From Aurantimicrobium sp. MWH-Uga1 (GTDB lineage Bacteria > Actinomycetota > Actinomycetes > Actinomycetales > Microbacteriaceae), in NCBI RefSeq assembly GCF_003325955.1, contig NZ_CP030929.1, positions 1,116,001 to 1,180,000 of the forward strand: a stretch of 64,000 bases of DNA, read 5' to 3'. Both the position numbers and the translations under genes were made by a program. Below are positions 1 to 8,910 of this stretch, piece by piece. Position 1 is the stretch's first letter; each line of letters opens with the position of its first letter. The notes under the pieces were generated by a model. That model was given only the letters and a program-made list of their open reading frames with translations. It made no database searches and had not been told where the DNA came from.

Positions 1-348
1 GAGGAATGAGTTAATACCCAGTCCGGCGGCGATGGCGAATGGCAAACGAGCCACAAAACCAAACGCGATGGTCATCAAACCAGCAGCCAAAGCTGTTGCA
101 CTGGCTACTGCCTGCGGTGCAAATTCAAATGCTTCTGCGGATCCGCCGCCGATGACGTTGCCGTTAACGTCAGGGCTGAATGCCAAGATGATGGGGTTCA
201 GGATGATGATGTAAACCATCGTCATGAAGATGACGAGACCGCCACGGAATTCGGTACCAATTGTGGACCCACGCTTGGTGATTTCGAAATAGCGATCGAG
301 TGTTGCTGCGAAGCCAGACTTCGGCTTCTCGGTGGTCGACGACGACAA
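1..348 (-). CDS. NCS2/AzgA-type purine (adenine/guanine) permease, 5' part only
   Basis: Integral membrane proton symporter likely importing hypoxanthine, guanine or adenine. The 116 visible residues carry the AzgA/PbuG-type N-terminus: a short polar tail, then RYFEITKRGSTIGTEFRGG followed by a first membrane helix with TMVYIIILNPIIL, and a second hydrophobic stretch ending in AAGLGINSF, which matches the family pattern. I start at a TTG (348) because it is preceded by a strong AAAGGAGAA ribosome binding site about 4 nt away and no ATG lies between this site and the conserved helix. The gene runs off the left edge, so about three quarters of it is missing. Substrate within the purine group cannot be told. 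Confidence 0.85.
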   Translation of the reverse strand, partial: MSSSTTEKPKSGFAATLDRYFEITKRGSTIGTEFRGGLVIFMTMVYIIILNPIILAFSPDVNGNVIGGGSAEAFEFAPQAVASATALAAGLMTIAFGFVARLPFAIAAGLGINSFL

Positions 349-516
349 ACCGTTCTCCTTTTTGAAGTAGGGATGAGGGAACTACAGCCTTCACACTATC
401 GTGGCTGAGAATTTGCCTAGAGTTTTTTCCCGGCAAGTCTTAACCACTACTTGAGGTGAATTTTCTTGAGACTGGCACTACATGTGGTGCTTGGCGACCT
501 GACGTAGTCTTGATAC

Positions 517-1416
517 ATGAGCACCCTGCGCACCCCAAACGGCATAGATCTTGAAGCACAAGGGATTACTCCTGATCGACAACTGCCTTCACGCGCTCAC
601 CGTAAAGTCGTCGCCATAGACGGATATGACTTAGCCACGATTCGAATCGATGCAGTTGGGCCAGTTCGTGGCACCGCTGTCTTAGTACCGGGGTACACCA
701 GTAATGCAGACACCTTCAATTGCATTTTGGAGCCTTTATCCCGACGCGGGTACAACGTTGTTTCTTTTTCACAACGCGGACAACACCTCTCTCGAGGACC
801 CAACGATGTCCATGAGTATTCACTGCAAAGACTTGGCGCAGATATTCACGAGCTCATCACCGCAATGAACTTGGGGCCACGCGTTCACCTCGTGGGCCAC
901 AGTTTCGGTGGTGTTGTGTCCATCGAGGCAGTACTTCACAACCCCGATGCTTTTGAAAGCTTGACCATGTGGAACTCTGGCCCTGAATGTATGGGTGGCG
1001 ATATTGAATCCCAGCGCCGCGCTCTACTGGAATATGGCCCCCGTGCTTTTTATCTCTCCACACGCATTGCTGCCGGCTTAGACCCTGATGCAGATATCAA
1101 GGGTGAACTAAACGTAGTTGAGCAGTACTACTACGACCGTTTGATGGGAACCAACCCAGCTCAACTTGAAGCCGGGATCACCATCCTGGCGAACCAAGTC
1201 AACAAGACTGCGCAGCTCAAGGCCACCGGCGTTCCCGTGCTGGTCTCCCACGGTGCCAACGATGACGCGTGGCCAATCCCGATGCAACGCGAAATGGCTG
1301 AAGAACTTGAGGCTGACTACTGGGTTATCGCACATGCCGGACATTCTGCTCACGCAGATCGTTCCCACACATCTGCCGAGTTACTCGCCACCTTCTGGGA
1401 CGAACACTTACGCTAA
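517..1416 (+). CDS. alpha/beta hydrolase
   Basis: Predicted cytoplasmic serine hydrolase (esterase/lipase superfamily), 299 aa. The nucleophile elbow GHSFGG sits near residue 127; a likely acid is the Asp in SHGANDDAWPI near 247, and a likely catalytic His is in AHAGHSAH near 273. An oxyanion-loop type stretch VLVPGYTSNA lies near residue 57. There is no signal peptide. No clear Shine-Dalgarno precedes the ATG, and a -10-like TTGATACAT abuts it, so a leaderless transcript is possible. The 3' end overlaps the convergent ZIP gene by 4 nt. Substrate is unknown; monoacylglycerol lipase or haloperoxidase-like relatives are alternatives. Confidence 0.85.
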   Translation: MSTLRTPNGIDLEAQGITPDRQLPSRAHRKVVAIDGYDLATIRIDAVGPVRGTAVLVPGYTSNADTFNCILEPLSRRGYNVVSFSQRGQHLSRGPNDVHEYSLQRLGADIHELITAMNLGPRVHLVGHSFGGVVSIEAVLHNPDAFESLTMWNSGPECMGGDIESQRRALLEYGPRAFYLSTRIAAGLDPDADIKGELNVVEQYYYDRLMGTNPAQLEAGITILANQVNKTAQLKATGVPVLVSHGANDDAWPIPMQREMAEELEADYWVIAHAGHSAHADRSHTSAELLATFWDEHLR

Positions 1417-2144
1417 ACCAGTTCGTGAATGACCAAGCTAACTAAGAAGCCGAAGGTGACAAGCAAACCAGTGTAGTTGTGTGCTTTGCGGAAAGCCTCA
1501 GGAATCATGGTGTCAGTAACCATGGCCAACATTGCTCCAGCAGCAAGTGAGGTAATAAAGCCCGTTGTTTCTGCGGAGGCATCCGCCAAGATTGTGAAGC
1601 CAAGCAAGCTGGATACTGCAGCCGCAATCGCAATGCCTCCCCATAACGTAAAAACATACCGAGCCGATTTCCCAGCGGACTTAAACTCAGCCGTGCTGGA
1701 TAGACCTTCGGGGAAGTTCGATATGGCAACCGCAATAAGGATAGGGATGCTGACCCCTTGACCACCCACCATTGACAGTCCAAGGACCATAGATTCGGGA
1801 ACGCCGTCAAGCAACGCACCTATGGCAATTCCTGTGCCTGTTCCGGGGTGTTCTCCTGTGCCTCGACGGTTACGTGCATTGCGATAATCAAGCCAAATAT
1901 TGGCAAATACGTAGATGAGTGCACCCACGGCAAAGCCAGAAATGGTGGGCCACACGCCAGCTTCCGTTATTGCTTCACCGACAAGGTCAAAGGCAAGTGC
2001 AGAAATCAAAACCCCCGCACCAAAAGCCATAATGCTCACAACGACCTTGCTCGGCACCCTGACATACCAGGCAACAAGGGCGCCCACGAAGAGCATTCCG
2101 CCGGCAAATAAACCGGCGAGCGCGGCGGTGAGCCATTCAAACAT
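1413..2144 (-). CDS. ZIP-family divalent metal transporter
   Basis: Membrane importer of zinc or related divalent cations, 243 aa, eight hydrophobic segments. The family's metal-binding helices are visible: GIAIGALLDGVPESMVLGLS (helix IV type, near residue 105) and ISNFPEGLSS (helix V type, near 143). The His of the usual HNxPEG motif is replaced by a Ser (SNFPEG), and the first helix has DG in place of HN, variation also seen among bacterial ZIPs. It starts 9 nt downstream of the SNF2 helicase stop on the same strand, so co-transcription is likely. The metal cannot be assigned from sequence alone. Confidence 0.85.
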   Translation of the reverse strand: MFEWLTAALAGLFAGGMLFVGALVAWYVRVPSKVVVSIMAFGAGVLISALAFDLVGEAITEAGVWPTISGFAVGALIYVFANIWLDYRNARNRRGTGEHPGTGTGIAIGALLDGVPESMVLGLSMVGGQGVSIPILIAVAISNFPEGLSSTAEFKSAGKSARYVFTLWGGIAIAAAVSSLLGFTILADASAETTGFITSLAAGAMLAMVTDTMIPEAFRKAHNYTGLLVTFGFLVSLVIHELV

Positions 2145-2153
2145 GACTACAGG

Positions 2154-4271
2154 CTATGCGTATTGAGATTCGATTGCACGTGTCAGGATGTGCACGAGAG
2201 CATCAAGCTGAATGGAGTCTTGTGAACCAGGCTCAAGCTCTTCGCCCTCCAGCGCGCGGGCCGCGAGGCCGCGCTTGCTATCGATGAGTTCTGCGATCTT
2301 CGCGTCGATTGTTTGTGCAGCGATGATACGCCAAGCGGTAACAGGCATTTCTTGACCAATACGGTGAACGCGGTCTATTGCCTGGGTCTGCTCTGCTGCA
2401 GTCCACGACAATTCAGCCAACACCACGTTGGAGGAGGCCTGCAGATTCAATCCAACCCCGGCAGCAGTGAGAGAACACACGGCAACCTGGACAGAATCAT
2501 CCTTGTTGAAAGCATCAATTGCTTCTTGGCGTGCAGCAGTGGACTGGTCCCCACGAATCGAGACGGATTTAATTCCCTGAGCTGCAAACGCGCGTTCTGC
2601 CGTGTCCATGACATCGATGTGCTTGGCAAAAAAGACCACCTTGCCCACTGAGCGAGCAAGCTGGGCGGCATAGTCGGAGGCAAGTCCGGCCTTGGCCTGA
2701 CCAATCTTGCGAACCATGGTGAAGACGTTATCTCCGGTCTTCTGTCCCTTGGACTCATCAAGTTCTTGCTGCGCCACCATGCGGATCAGTTCAGCCGTTG
2801 AGCCACGGAAGTTGCCCGAGACGGTCAAGCGCTTGTAACGCTCAAGCAAACGGTGAGCCAGCTCTGCCTCGGCAGCCTTGATGGAGTTACCCAGCTCATC
2901 ATCGAGTTCAACAGGGAGATCAACCACACGCTTAGCTGGAAGATCTTTCGCCACGTCAATCTTGCGACGGCGAACAATACCCATGGAGATGACTGTCTCT
3001 CGTGCTGCAGCATAGAAGCCTTGATCTGCTGGGGTGAGACCTGTCGCTTCAAGTTTGGCGGTGAGTTCAGCCGAAGGCTTTTCTCCCTCTATCCACCCGA
3101 GGAACTTCCAGATAGCCCGGAAGTCATCAATATCGTTGATCAGAGGCGTACCTGTCAGAGCAATGCGCAGTGGATTGTGGCCAGGAGTGCGTGCCACGAT
3201 GCGCTCTGACAGAGCCAACACGTGCTTGGAACGCTGTGAGGTTAGGTTCTTGATGAAGTGTGCCTCATCAACAACCATTCCTTTGAAGCCCATCTGACCA
3301 ATCCACGATAGGTGGCGGTCAAGAACTTCGTAGTTCACGATAAACACATCTGCAAAAGCATCAACATCGGTACCATCACCGTGAATCACAGTGGCTTTGC
3401 GACCAGGGATCCACCGCTCAACTTCACGAGCCCAGTTCATTTTCACCACATTGGGCACGATGGCCAACAGTGGGAAAGCGTTTGCCATGGAGGCAGCAAT
3501 CAAACTTTGTGCCGTCTTTCCCAAACCAGGCTCATCGGCGAGCAGGAATGTACGGTGACCTTCTCGCACACTTTCGATAAAGCGAATCTGGTGGGGCATG
3601 AGTTCACGCCCGGGAGGCGAGTAACGATCAAATTTGGGAACCTTGGGCATGTTCATGCAGGCAGAACCCCCACCTGCACCTGTTTCAAATGACTTGAACA
3701 AGGGACCCAACAATTCCCAGTTCGATAAACGAAGAACTGGAATAGATCCGGTGGAAACCTTGCTGAAATCAGGTTCCAGGAAAGGATTTGATTTCAAGCG
3801 AGCTTTCACAGACTGAGGAAGGACCTGCTTCTCTGCAAGTTCTGGAGCAAACTCTTCAACAGGCTTTGGAACCTCAGTGGTAATGATGAGATCTTCAGGG
3901 TTGATCTCTGCACCAGATTCAACAAGCCAGTCCCGGCGCATTTTCTGCGCCACAGGACTGGTGGCGTGGTCTACTTCAAGTAGTTGAATGAGCGAGGTGT
4001 CGCGCGCAGCAGTCTTTGCCAAAATGGTGGCCACACCATCAAGGCGTTTGAGTTGTTCTGCACGTGCTGAATCAGTGAGGCTGGTGTCAGCTTTGACACG
4101 TGCACGCTCTTCGCGCACGAGAAAAGCGATGACTTGAAACTTGGTGCGGTTGGTTGGTCCAACCTTCTTCCCTGTTTGTGCCTTAGCCTCAACTTCACGA
4201 ACCTTGCGAGCGAGGATAGGGATTAACCCAGAATTATCCAGGGTGTTACGACGAGTGCCTGTGCGGGCCAC
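2154..4271 (-). CDS. SNF2-family DEAD/DEAH-box helicase
   Basis: ATP-dependent DNA translocase of the Swi2/Snf2 superfamily, about 705 aa. Motif I is ADEPGLGKTAQS (Pro in place of the usual Met), motif II is VVDEAHFIKN, motif III is ALTGTPLIND, and the C-terminal helicase lobe ends with RVHRIGQEMPV, so both RecA lobes are complete. The N-terminal 180 residues are charged and match nothing I can name. The frame stays open upstream to 4367, but the GTG at 4271 has a GGAG site 5 nt upstream and fits better than the upstream ATG. The architecture resembles SMARCAL1-like bacterial proteins that act in fork repair, but the exact role is unknown. It leads a likely two-gene unit with the ZIP transporter. 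Confidence 0.88.
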   Translation of the reverse strand: MARTGTRRNTLDNSGLIPILARKVREVEAKAQTGKKVGPTNRTKFQVIAFLVREERARVKADTSLTDSARAEQLKRLDGVATILAKTAARDTSLIQLLEVDHATSPVAQKMRRDWLVESGAEINPEDLIITTEVPKPVEEFAPELAEKQVLPQSVKARLKSNPFLEPDFSKVSTGSIPVLRLSNWELLGPLFKSFETGAGGGSACMNMPKVPKFDRYSPPGRELMPHQIRFIESVREGHRTFLLADEPGLGKTAQSLIAASMANAFPLLAIVPNVVKMNWAREVERWIPGRKATVIHGDGTDVDAFADVFIVNYEVLDRHLSWIGQMGFKGMVVDEAHFIKNLTSQRSKHVLALSERIVARTPGHNPLRIALTGTPLINDIDDFRAIWKFLGWIEGEKPSAELTAKLEATGLTPADQGFYAAARETVISMGIVRRRKIDVAKDLPAKRVVDLPVELDDELGNSIKAAEAELAHRLLERYKRLTVSGNFRGSTAELIRMVAQQELDESKGQKTGDNVFTMVRKIGQAKAGLASDYAAQLARSVGKVVFFAKHIDVMDTAERAFAAQGIKSVSIRGDQSTAARQEAIDAFNKDDSVQVAVCSLTAAGVGLNLQASSNVVLAELSWTAAEQTQAIDRVHRIGQEMPVTAWRIIAAQTIDAKIAELIDSKRGLAARALEGEELEPGSQDSIQLDALVHILTRAIESQYA

Positions 4272-4416
4272 ATTGTCTCCATGACTTAAGAAACGACAGC
4301 AATACGGCGAGATTTCGCTGGTGTATTGCCCCAAACTGCACCTGTCAGAGATTTCGTCACGCATCACGCGTTAGCGCCGGCGACGAGAGAAGTCTGGTGG
4401 TACGAAAGTTAGTCTA

Positions 4417-4773
4417 CTACTTCCCTGAAGGTGTCTTGATCATGAAGCCACCGAGAAAGAACACGGCAGCCGCAGCAACCTGGAGAAGCATCCACCACTG
4501 AATTCCTGGAGTGATGCCGTCCGTGAGACGGTAGACCGGATTCCAATAGATGGCGATGGCAACAAAAAGGGGCGTGAACAGCCAGCGTTTGCTATTGATG
4601 GACTGCCACGAGAATACGGCCAATATTGCTGCCAAAATACTCACCACAAAAAGCACGGTGATGTACCAATCTGTTCCGTAAACCCCCATGCCAATAAACA
4701 TGGCGATGACTCCGGCTAAACCGGGAACTATTCCCGGGCGAATGAGCTCAGGCTCAGCAGACTTTTTTGCCAT
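4417..4773 (-). CDS. small membrane protein with four predicted helices
   Basis: 118 aa, no recognised function. After a short charged N-terminus (MAKKSAEPELIRPG) there are four hydrophobic segments, with a WNPVYRL motif between the third and fourth that may be family-specific. The frame continues upstream to 4932, but the ATG at 4773 is chosen because the preceding codons only antisense-read the desaturase and the protein composition becomes membrane-like here. It starts 10 nt after the desaturase stop on the same strand, so the two are probably co-transcribed. A role in membrane lipid adaptation is a guess from context only. Confidence 0.75.
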   Translation of the reverse strand: MAKKSAEPELIRPGIVPGLAGVIAMFIGMGVYGTDWYITVLFVVSILAAILAVFSWQSINSKRWLFTPLFVAIAIYWNPVYRLTDGITPGIQWWMLLQVAAAAVFFLGGFMIKTPSGK

Positions 4774-4783
4774 GTATAGAAGT

Positions 4784-5878
4784 TTATCTGCGTCTAAACC
4801 GGCTTGCTTCGGGGCAGTCGAATGGATCTCGGGCAGCCAATCCAACCTCGTTGAGGTAGGCCACCACAATTGCGTATGAACGCATAAGCGAAGTTTCAGC
4901 GTAGGGAACTCCCTCGCGAGCGCAGTGCTCACGTACGATCATGCGTGCTTTTTTCAAGTGAGGTCGGGCCATGCTGGGGAAAAGGTGGTGTTCAATTTGG
5001 TAGTTCAGGCCACCCATGAAGGCAGTCGCACCGAAACCTTTAATGTTGCGCGAGGTCATGACCTGTTTGGTCATGAAGTCAACCTTGTTTTCTTTTGGAA
5101 TCTGGGGCATTCCCTTGTGGTTAGGGGCAAACGATGCTCCCATGTAGACGCCAAAAACCGCGAGTTGAACACCGAGGAAAGCAAATGCCATCCCCAGAGG
5201 AAGAAACCAGAACACGACGGCCACATACGCGGTAAGTCGCAGGGCAATCAAGGAGAGTTCGATAGCGCGACCTTCGAGGCGCCCTTTGCTAAATAAAGTG
5301 CCGATAGAGCGCACATGCAAGTTGATGCCTTCAAGCGTGAGCAGGGGAAAGAATAAGTATCCCTGGCGCTGTGTAATCCACTTCAACAGGCCCTTCTGCT
5401 TGGCTGCATCTGTTTCCTGAAACGAGATTGTGTCCCACTCAATATCCGGGTCTTTACCCACCGTGTTGGGGTTGATGTGGTGTTTGGTGTGTTTATTCAT
5501 CCACCAGGCATAGGAAATTCCCACCACACCAGAAGCCAATATGCGCCCGGTCCAGTCATTGGCTTTACCTGATTTGAAAACCTGACGGTGTGACGCTTCA
5601 TGGGTGATGAAAGCTATTTGTGTCAGCAAGATACCCAGCCCTGCTGCAATGAGAAGTTGGAACCACGATTGCCCTATCAACACGAACCCCGTGATGAGTC
5701 CAGCCATGGCCAAAGTGAGCCCAGCAGCAAGCAACATATAGAACGTCCTCGAACGCTCCATGAGCCCTGCGGCAGTGACTGCCTTCATCAGTGAGGCGTA
5801 ACTGTTGGTTACCGGCTGGGAGTTGGGATTACGGGTTTTCGTTGAACGAATAGGTCCGAGGATAGAACTAAGTGTCAT
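4784..5878 (-). CDS. membrane fatty acid desaturase
   Basis: Di-iron membrane desaturase, 364 aa, acting on acyl chains of CoA or phospholipids. All three histidine boxes are present: HEASH near residue 93, HTKHH near 129 and QIEHH near 294, the last with Gln as first position, which is typical of front-end (delta-6 type) and mycobacterial DesA3-like enzymes. Two hydrophobic pairs flank the boxes as expected. No cytochrome b5 domain is fused, so an external ferredoxin or NADPH-oxidoreductase would be the electron donor; none lies in the neighbourhood. Regiospecificity is not readable from sequence. Confidence 0.9.
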   Translation of the reverse strand: MTLSSILGPIRSTKTRNPNSQPVTNSYASLMKAVTAAGLMERSRTFYMLLAAGLTLAMAGLITGFVLIGQSWFQLLIAAGLGILLTQIAFITHEASHRQVFKSGKANDWTGRILASGVVGISYAWWMNKHTKHHINPNTVGKDPDIEWDTISFQETDAAKQKGLLKWITQRQGYLFFPLLTLEGINLHVRSIGTLFSKGRLEGRAIELSLIALRLTAYVAVVFWFLPLGMAFAFLGVQLAVFGVYMGASFAPNHKGMPQIPKENKVDFMTKQVMTSRNIKGFGATAFMGGLNYQIEHHLFPSMARPHLKKARMIVREHCAREGVPYAETSLMRSYAIVVAYLNEVGLAARDPFDCPEASRFRRR

Positions 5879-5946
5879 ATCGCCACTTCTGTAAGTCAGG
5901 TCGACTTCACAGCCGGCGAGGTATTGCGTTGAGCAGTTAGTTCAAT

Positions 5947-8169
5947 CTAACGTGCAAACCTGCGAAGTCGCAGTGAATTGAGCACAACGAACAAACTTGA
6001 GAACGCCATTGCTGCTCCCGCAAGCATGGGATTGAGGAATCCCAGCATTGCCAGCGGTATTGCTGCGACGTTATAGGCGAATGCCCAAAAGAGATTTCCG
6101 TAAATGATCCGCAGTGTTTTGCGCGAGAGCGAAAGCGCATCTGCGGCAGCAGTGAGCGTTCCACGAATCAACGTGATGTCGCTTGCGGCGATTGCAACAT
6201 CTGTTCCTGTCCCCATAGCTATGCCAAGATCCGACTGAGCTAGCGCAGCGGCGTCGTTGACGCCGTCACCAATCATGGCCACTGCTCCGCCACGCTGTTG
6301 GAAATCAGCAATAACCTGCAACTTGCTCTCTGGGGTCGCTCCTGCGATGACACGCGAAATACCGACCTGTGCCGCTATATGGTGAGCGGCGTCTTCGTGA
6401 TCGCCTGTCAACAGGATTGTTTCAAGCCCCATTTGATTGATGCGGGTAATCGCTGCAGCAGAATCGTCTTTGATGGTGTCTGCAACTGCCACAATGGCCT
6501 GCACAGTTCCATCCCAGCCAGCTAACACTGTGGTTGCTCCGGTGTGTTGTGCGGTCTTCAGCTGAACGGATTGAGACTCTGAAAGCACCAGCTGGTTTTC
6601 TGCCATCCAGTCTTGTGTTCCCACAAAAACTGTCACTCCCTCGATAACACCGGTGACACCCTGGCCTGCCACAGAGGAAAATCCTGACACTTCAGGAAGC
6701 TTGAGCCCTTCTGCCGCGGCCACAATGGCATGAGCAATGGGGTGTTCCGAATAAGTTTCGAGAGCTGCAATGATACTCAGAACCTCTTGAGATGAACCTG
6801 TTGTTTCAATGCTGGTGACACTCATCTGGCCAGTGGTGACGGTCCCGGTTTTATCCAAGACAACTGTCTTGATTCGGGCAGAACTTTCTATCGCATCAGG
6901 ACCAGAAATGATGATTCCCATTTGGGCGGCTCGTCCGGTTCCTACCAGCAGTGCAACCGGTGTAGCCAAACCGAGAGCACAGGGACAGGCAATAACCAAG
7001 ACAGCTATAGCTGCCGTGAAGCCCACGGTCACGGGGGCCCCAGCAATCCACCATCCCAAGATGGTGAGCGCTGCCAAACCGATCACGATGGGGACAAAGA
7101 CGGCAGAAATTCGGTCAGCAAGCTTTTGAACTGCAGCTTTATGTAGTTGTGCATCCTCAACAAGTGTCGCAAGCTGAGCCATCCGGGTGTTGTGTCCAAC
7201 CTGGGTTGCTCGGACGGTGAGTCGACCATCCAAGACGATTGTTGAGCCAGTAACGGCGGTTTCTGGACTTTTATCTACGGGAAGAGACTCACCGGTGAGT
7301 GAGCTCTCATCAACGGCAGCTTGCCCGTTAACGACCTCACCATCGGTGGCGATAATCTCACCTGGCTTGACAATGAATATGTCACCCACGGCTAACTGCT
7401 CTGCAGGAATTCTCTTCTCAACCCCGTCAACGAGGATGGTCGCTTCAGTAGCTTTGAGCTCACTCAATGCGCGCAGTGCGGCACTGGCACTGCGCTGCGA
7501 GCGCTCTTCTAAGAAGCGCCCCAAAAGCAAGAACGTAGTGACGCCAGCTGCCGCTTCAAAGTAGATGTTGTGTGTGGGGTCCACCTGCCAGGCAAAGAGC
7601 TCCAGGGTGTGATGCATCCCTACCATGCCCGCCGCACCAAAAAAGAGCGCATAAACCGACCAGAAGTAGGCGGCGAAGGTTCCCATCGTGATGAGGGTAT
7701 CCATCGTAAGAATGCCATGACGCAAGTTCAAAAAAGTTGAACGGTGGAATGGCCAGCCGCAGAAAAAAACCACAGGGGTGGTCAGTAACAGAGAAATCCA
7801 TTGCCAGTAACTAAATTGCCATGCGGGAACCATTGCCAACACAATGACGGGAACCGACAGAACGATGGCGATGACCAGTCTTTCCAGAAGTGAAATCTTT
7901 CCCGGCTTACTGTCATCTTCGTGATGACTGTGACTGTGCTGATCTGAAGCAGGAAGGGTTGCCGTGTAGCCAATTTTGCTAACCTGCTTGACTAAATCTT
8001 CCGCGCTTACACCTTCCGGATATTCCACTTTGGCGCTGTTTGTCGCCAAATTAACGGCGGCGTGAACACCAGGAAGTTCACCCAGGCTTTTTTCAACACG
8101 AGAAACACAGCTGGAACAGGTCATTCCTTCGATACCCAGAACAACGGTGGAGGTGGTCTTCTCAGCCAT
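5947..8169 (-). CDS. copA: copper-type heavy-metal translocating P-type ATPase
   Basis: P1B ATPase exporting Cu(I) or Ag(I) across the membrane, 740 aa from this start. An N-terminal HMA domain carries GMTCSSC, followed by a short His-rich linker (HSHSHHEDD), eight helices with ACPCALGLATP (about residue 400), the phosphorylation site DKTGTVT, and the hinge MIGDGVNDAAAL. CPC plus HMA indicates the Cu(I) class. An in-frame ATG lies at 8193, but the ATG at 8169 follows a purine-rich GAGGAAAGAAG and starts directly with MAEKTT. The His-rich linker could serve as additional metal sensor. Upstream is a membrane-anchored acidic/His-rich protein, separated by a strong hairpin. Confidence 0.92.
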   Translation of the reverse strand: MAEKTTSTVVLGIEGMTCSSCVSRVEKSLGELPGVHAAVNLATNSAKVEYPEGVSAEDLVKQVSKIGYTATLPASDQHSHSHHEDDSKPGKISLLERLVIAIVLSVPVIVLAMVPAWQFSYWQWISLLLTTPVVFFCGWPFHRSTFLNLRHGILTMDTLITMGTFAAYFWSVYALFFGAAGMVGMHHTLELFAWQVDPTHNIYFEAAAGVTTFLLLGRFLEERSQRSASAALRALSELKATEATILVDGVEKRIPAEQLAVGDIFIVKPGEIIATDGEVVNGQAAVDESSLTGESLPVDKSPETAVTGSTIVLDGRLTVRATQVGHNTRMAQLATLVEDAQLHKAAVQKLADRISAVFVPIVIGLAALTILGWWIAGAPVTVGFTAAIAVLVIACPCALGLATPVALLVGTGRAAQMGIIISGPDAIESSARIKTVVLDKTGTVTTGQMSVTSIETTGSSQEVLSIIAALETYSEHPIAHAIVAAAEGLKLPEVSGFSSVAGQGVTGVIEGVTVFVGTQDWMAENQLVLSESQSVQLKTAQHTGATTVLAGWDGTVQAIVAVADTIKDDSAAAITRINQMGLETILLTGDHEDAAHHIAAQVGISRVIAGATPESKLQVIADFQQRGGAVAMIGDGVNDAAALAQSDLGIAMGTGTDVAIAASDITLIRGTLTAAADALSLSRKTLRIIYGNLFWAFAYNVAAIPLAMLGFLNPMLAGAAMAFSSLFVVLNSLRLRRFAR

Positions 8170-8231
8170 AGCTTCTTCTTTCCTCACAACCATTAACGCT
8201 CTGTGTTTTCAGAATATTCCTGTTTAAGCCA

Positions 8232-8261
8232 AGATGGCCGCCTCAGTTGAGGCGGCCATCT
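8232..8261 (-). terminator. strong hairpin between the acidic membrane protein and copA
   Basis: Perfect 14-bp inverted repeat (arms AGATGGCCGCCTCA and its complement) with a 2-nt centre, located just after the stop of the upstream gene. On the minus strand it is followed by TTGGCTT, a weak T-run, so it may act as a terminator or an attenuator that lowers copA expression relative to the upstream gene. Confidence 0.6.
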
Positions 8262-8272
8262 AAAGCGAACTC

Positions 8273-8776
8273 CTAGTTGGTTGTTGCGGGTGCTGGAGTT
8301 GTGGTGGGGTAACCCTCAGGAATGATGTCGTTACCATTTGCATCATGCTCGTGAGGAACATTTCCTGGCATCGAGCCATCTGCTTCAAGTCCACCCTGTT
8401 CTCCGCCAGCCATACCAGCCTGTGGTCCGTGGCCACGCTTACCTTCGTGACCGCCGCGGGGTCCGTCACCGTCGCGGTCGCCATCCATGTGGCCGCCATT
8501 TCCAGGGAGCTGACCTGTAACACCTTCTGCCATACCAACAGCGGGACGGTTGTTGTGATCAATCACATTCGCTACCGCCATTCCGCCACCAAATACACCG
8601 GCCAGAAGAACAACTCCTGCTGCCGAGATACCGACAATGGCTCCGGTTCCGAGACGACGCTTGCGTCCTTCTTCAATGGGAGTCACGTTCTCAGCCTGCT
8701 CTGCAGTTGCTTCAGGTGCAGCGGGGGTGAATTCTGCTGGTGTTTCTACGTTGTCGTTGTTGTCGTTCTTGGGCAT
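8273..8776 (-). CDS. single-pass membrane protein with Gly/Asp/His-rich outer tail
   Basis: 167 aa, not assigned to a family. An acidic N-terminal 45 residues is followed by a basic patch (RKRR), one transmembrane helix (about residues 44-67) and an extracytoplasmic tail rich in Gly, Asp and His, including GGHMDGDRDGDGPRGGH and HEHDANGN. The start at 8776 is chosen because GGAGG sits 7 nt upstream; the ATG 6 nt earlier is too close to that site. The frame stays open to 8863 without a better start. The tail could bind divalent metals, which fits its position upstream of copA, but calcium-like DxDxDG spacing is equally suggestive. Function is unproven. Confidence 0.75.
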   Translation of the reverse strand: MPKNDNNDNVETPAEFTPAAPEATAEQAENVTPIEEGRKRRLGTGAIVGISAAGVVLLAGVFGGGMAVANVIDHNNRPAVGMAEGVTGQLPGNGGHMDGDRDGDGPRGGHEGKRGHGPQAGMAGGEQGGLEADGSMPGNVPHEHDANGNDIIPEGYPTTTPAPATTN

Positions 8777-8910
8777 CTGCATGCCTCCTTCGTTTCGTGT
8801 TGTGTGTTCTGCTGAGGGGTTGGGATCCTCTGGCCGTGGGGCCGATAAGTACACACTGCACACGCTCCCTATGAGGACGCTATGAAACAGTTAAGGATGA
8901 GCACAGAGTT

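Noticed and set aside
349..516. Possible purine riboswitch upstream of the permease
   Set aside because: No purine aptamer core or P1/P2/P3 arrangement visible; only 168 nt without clear helices.
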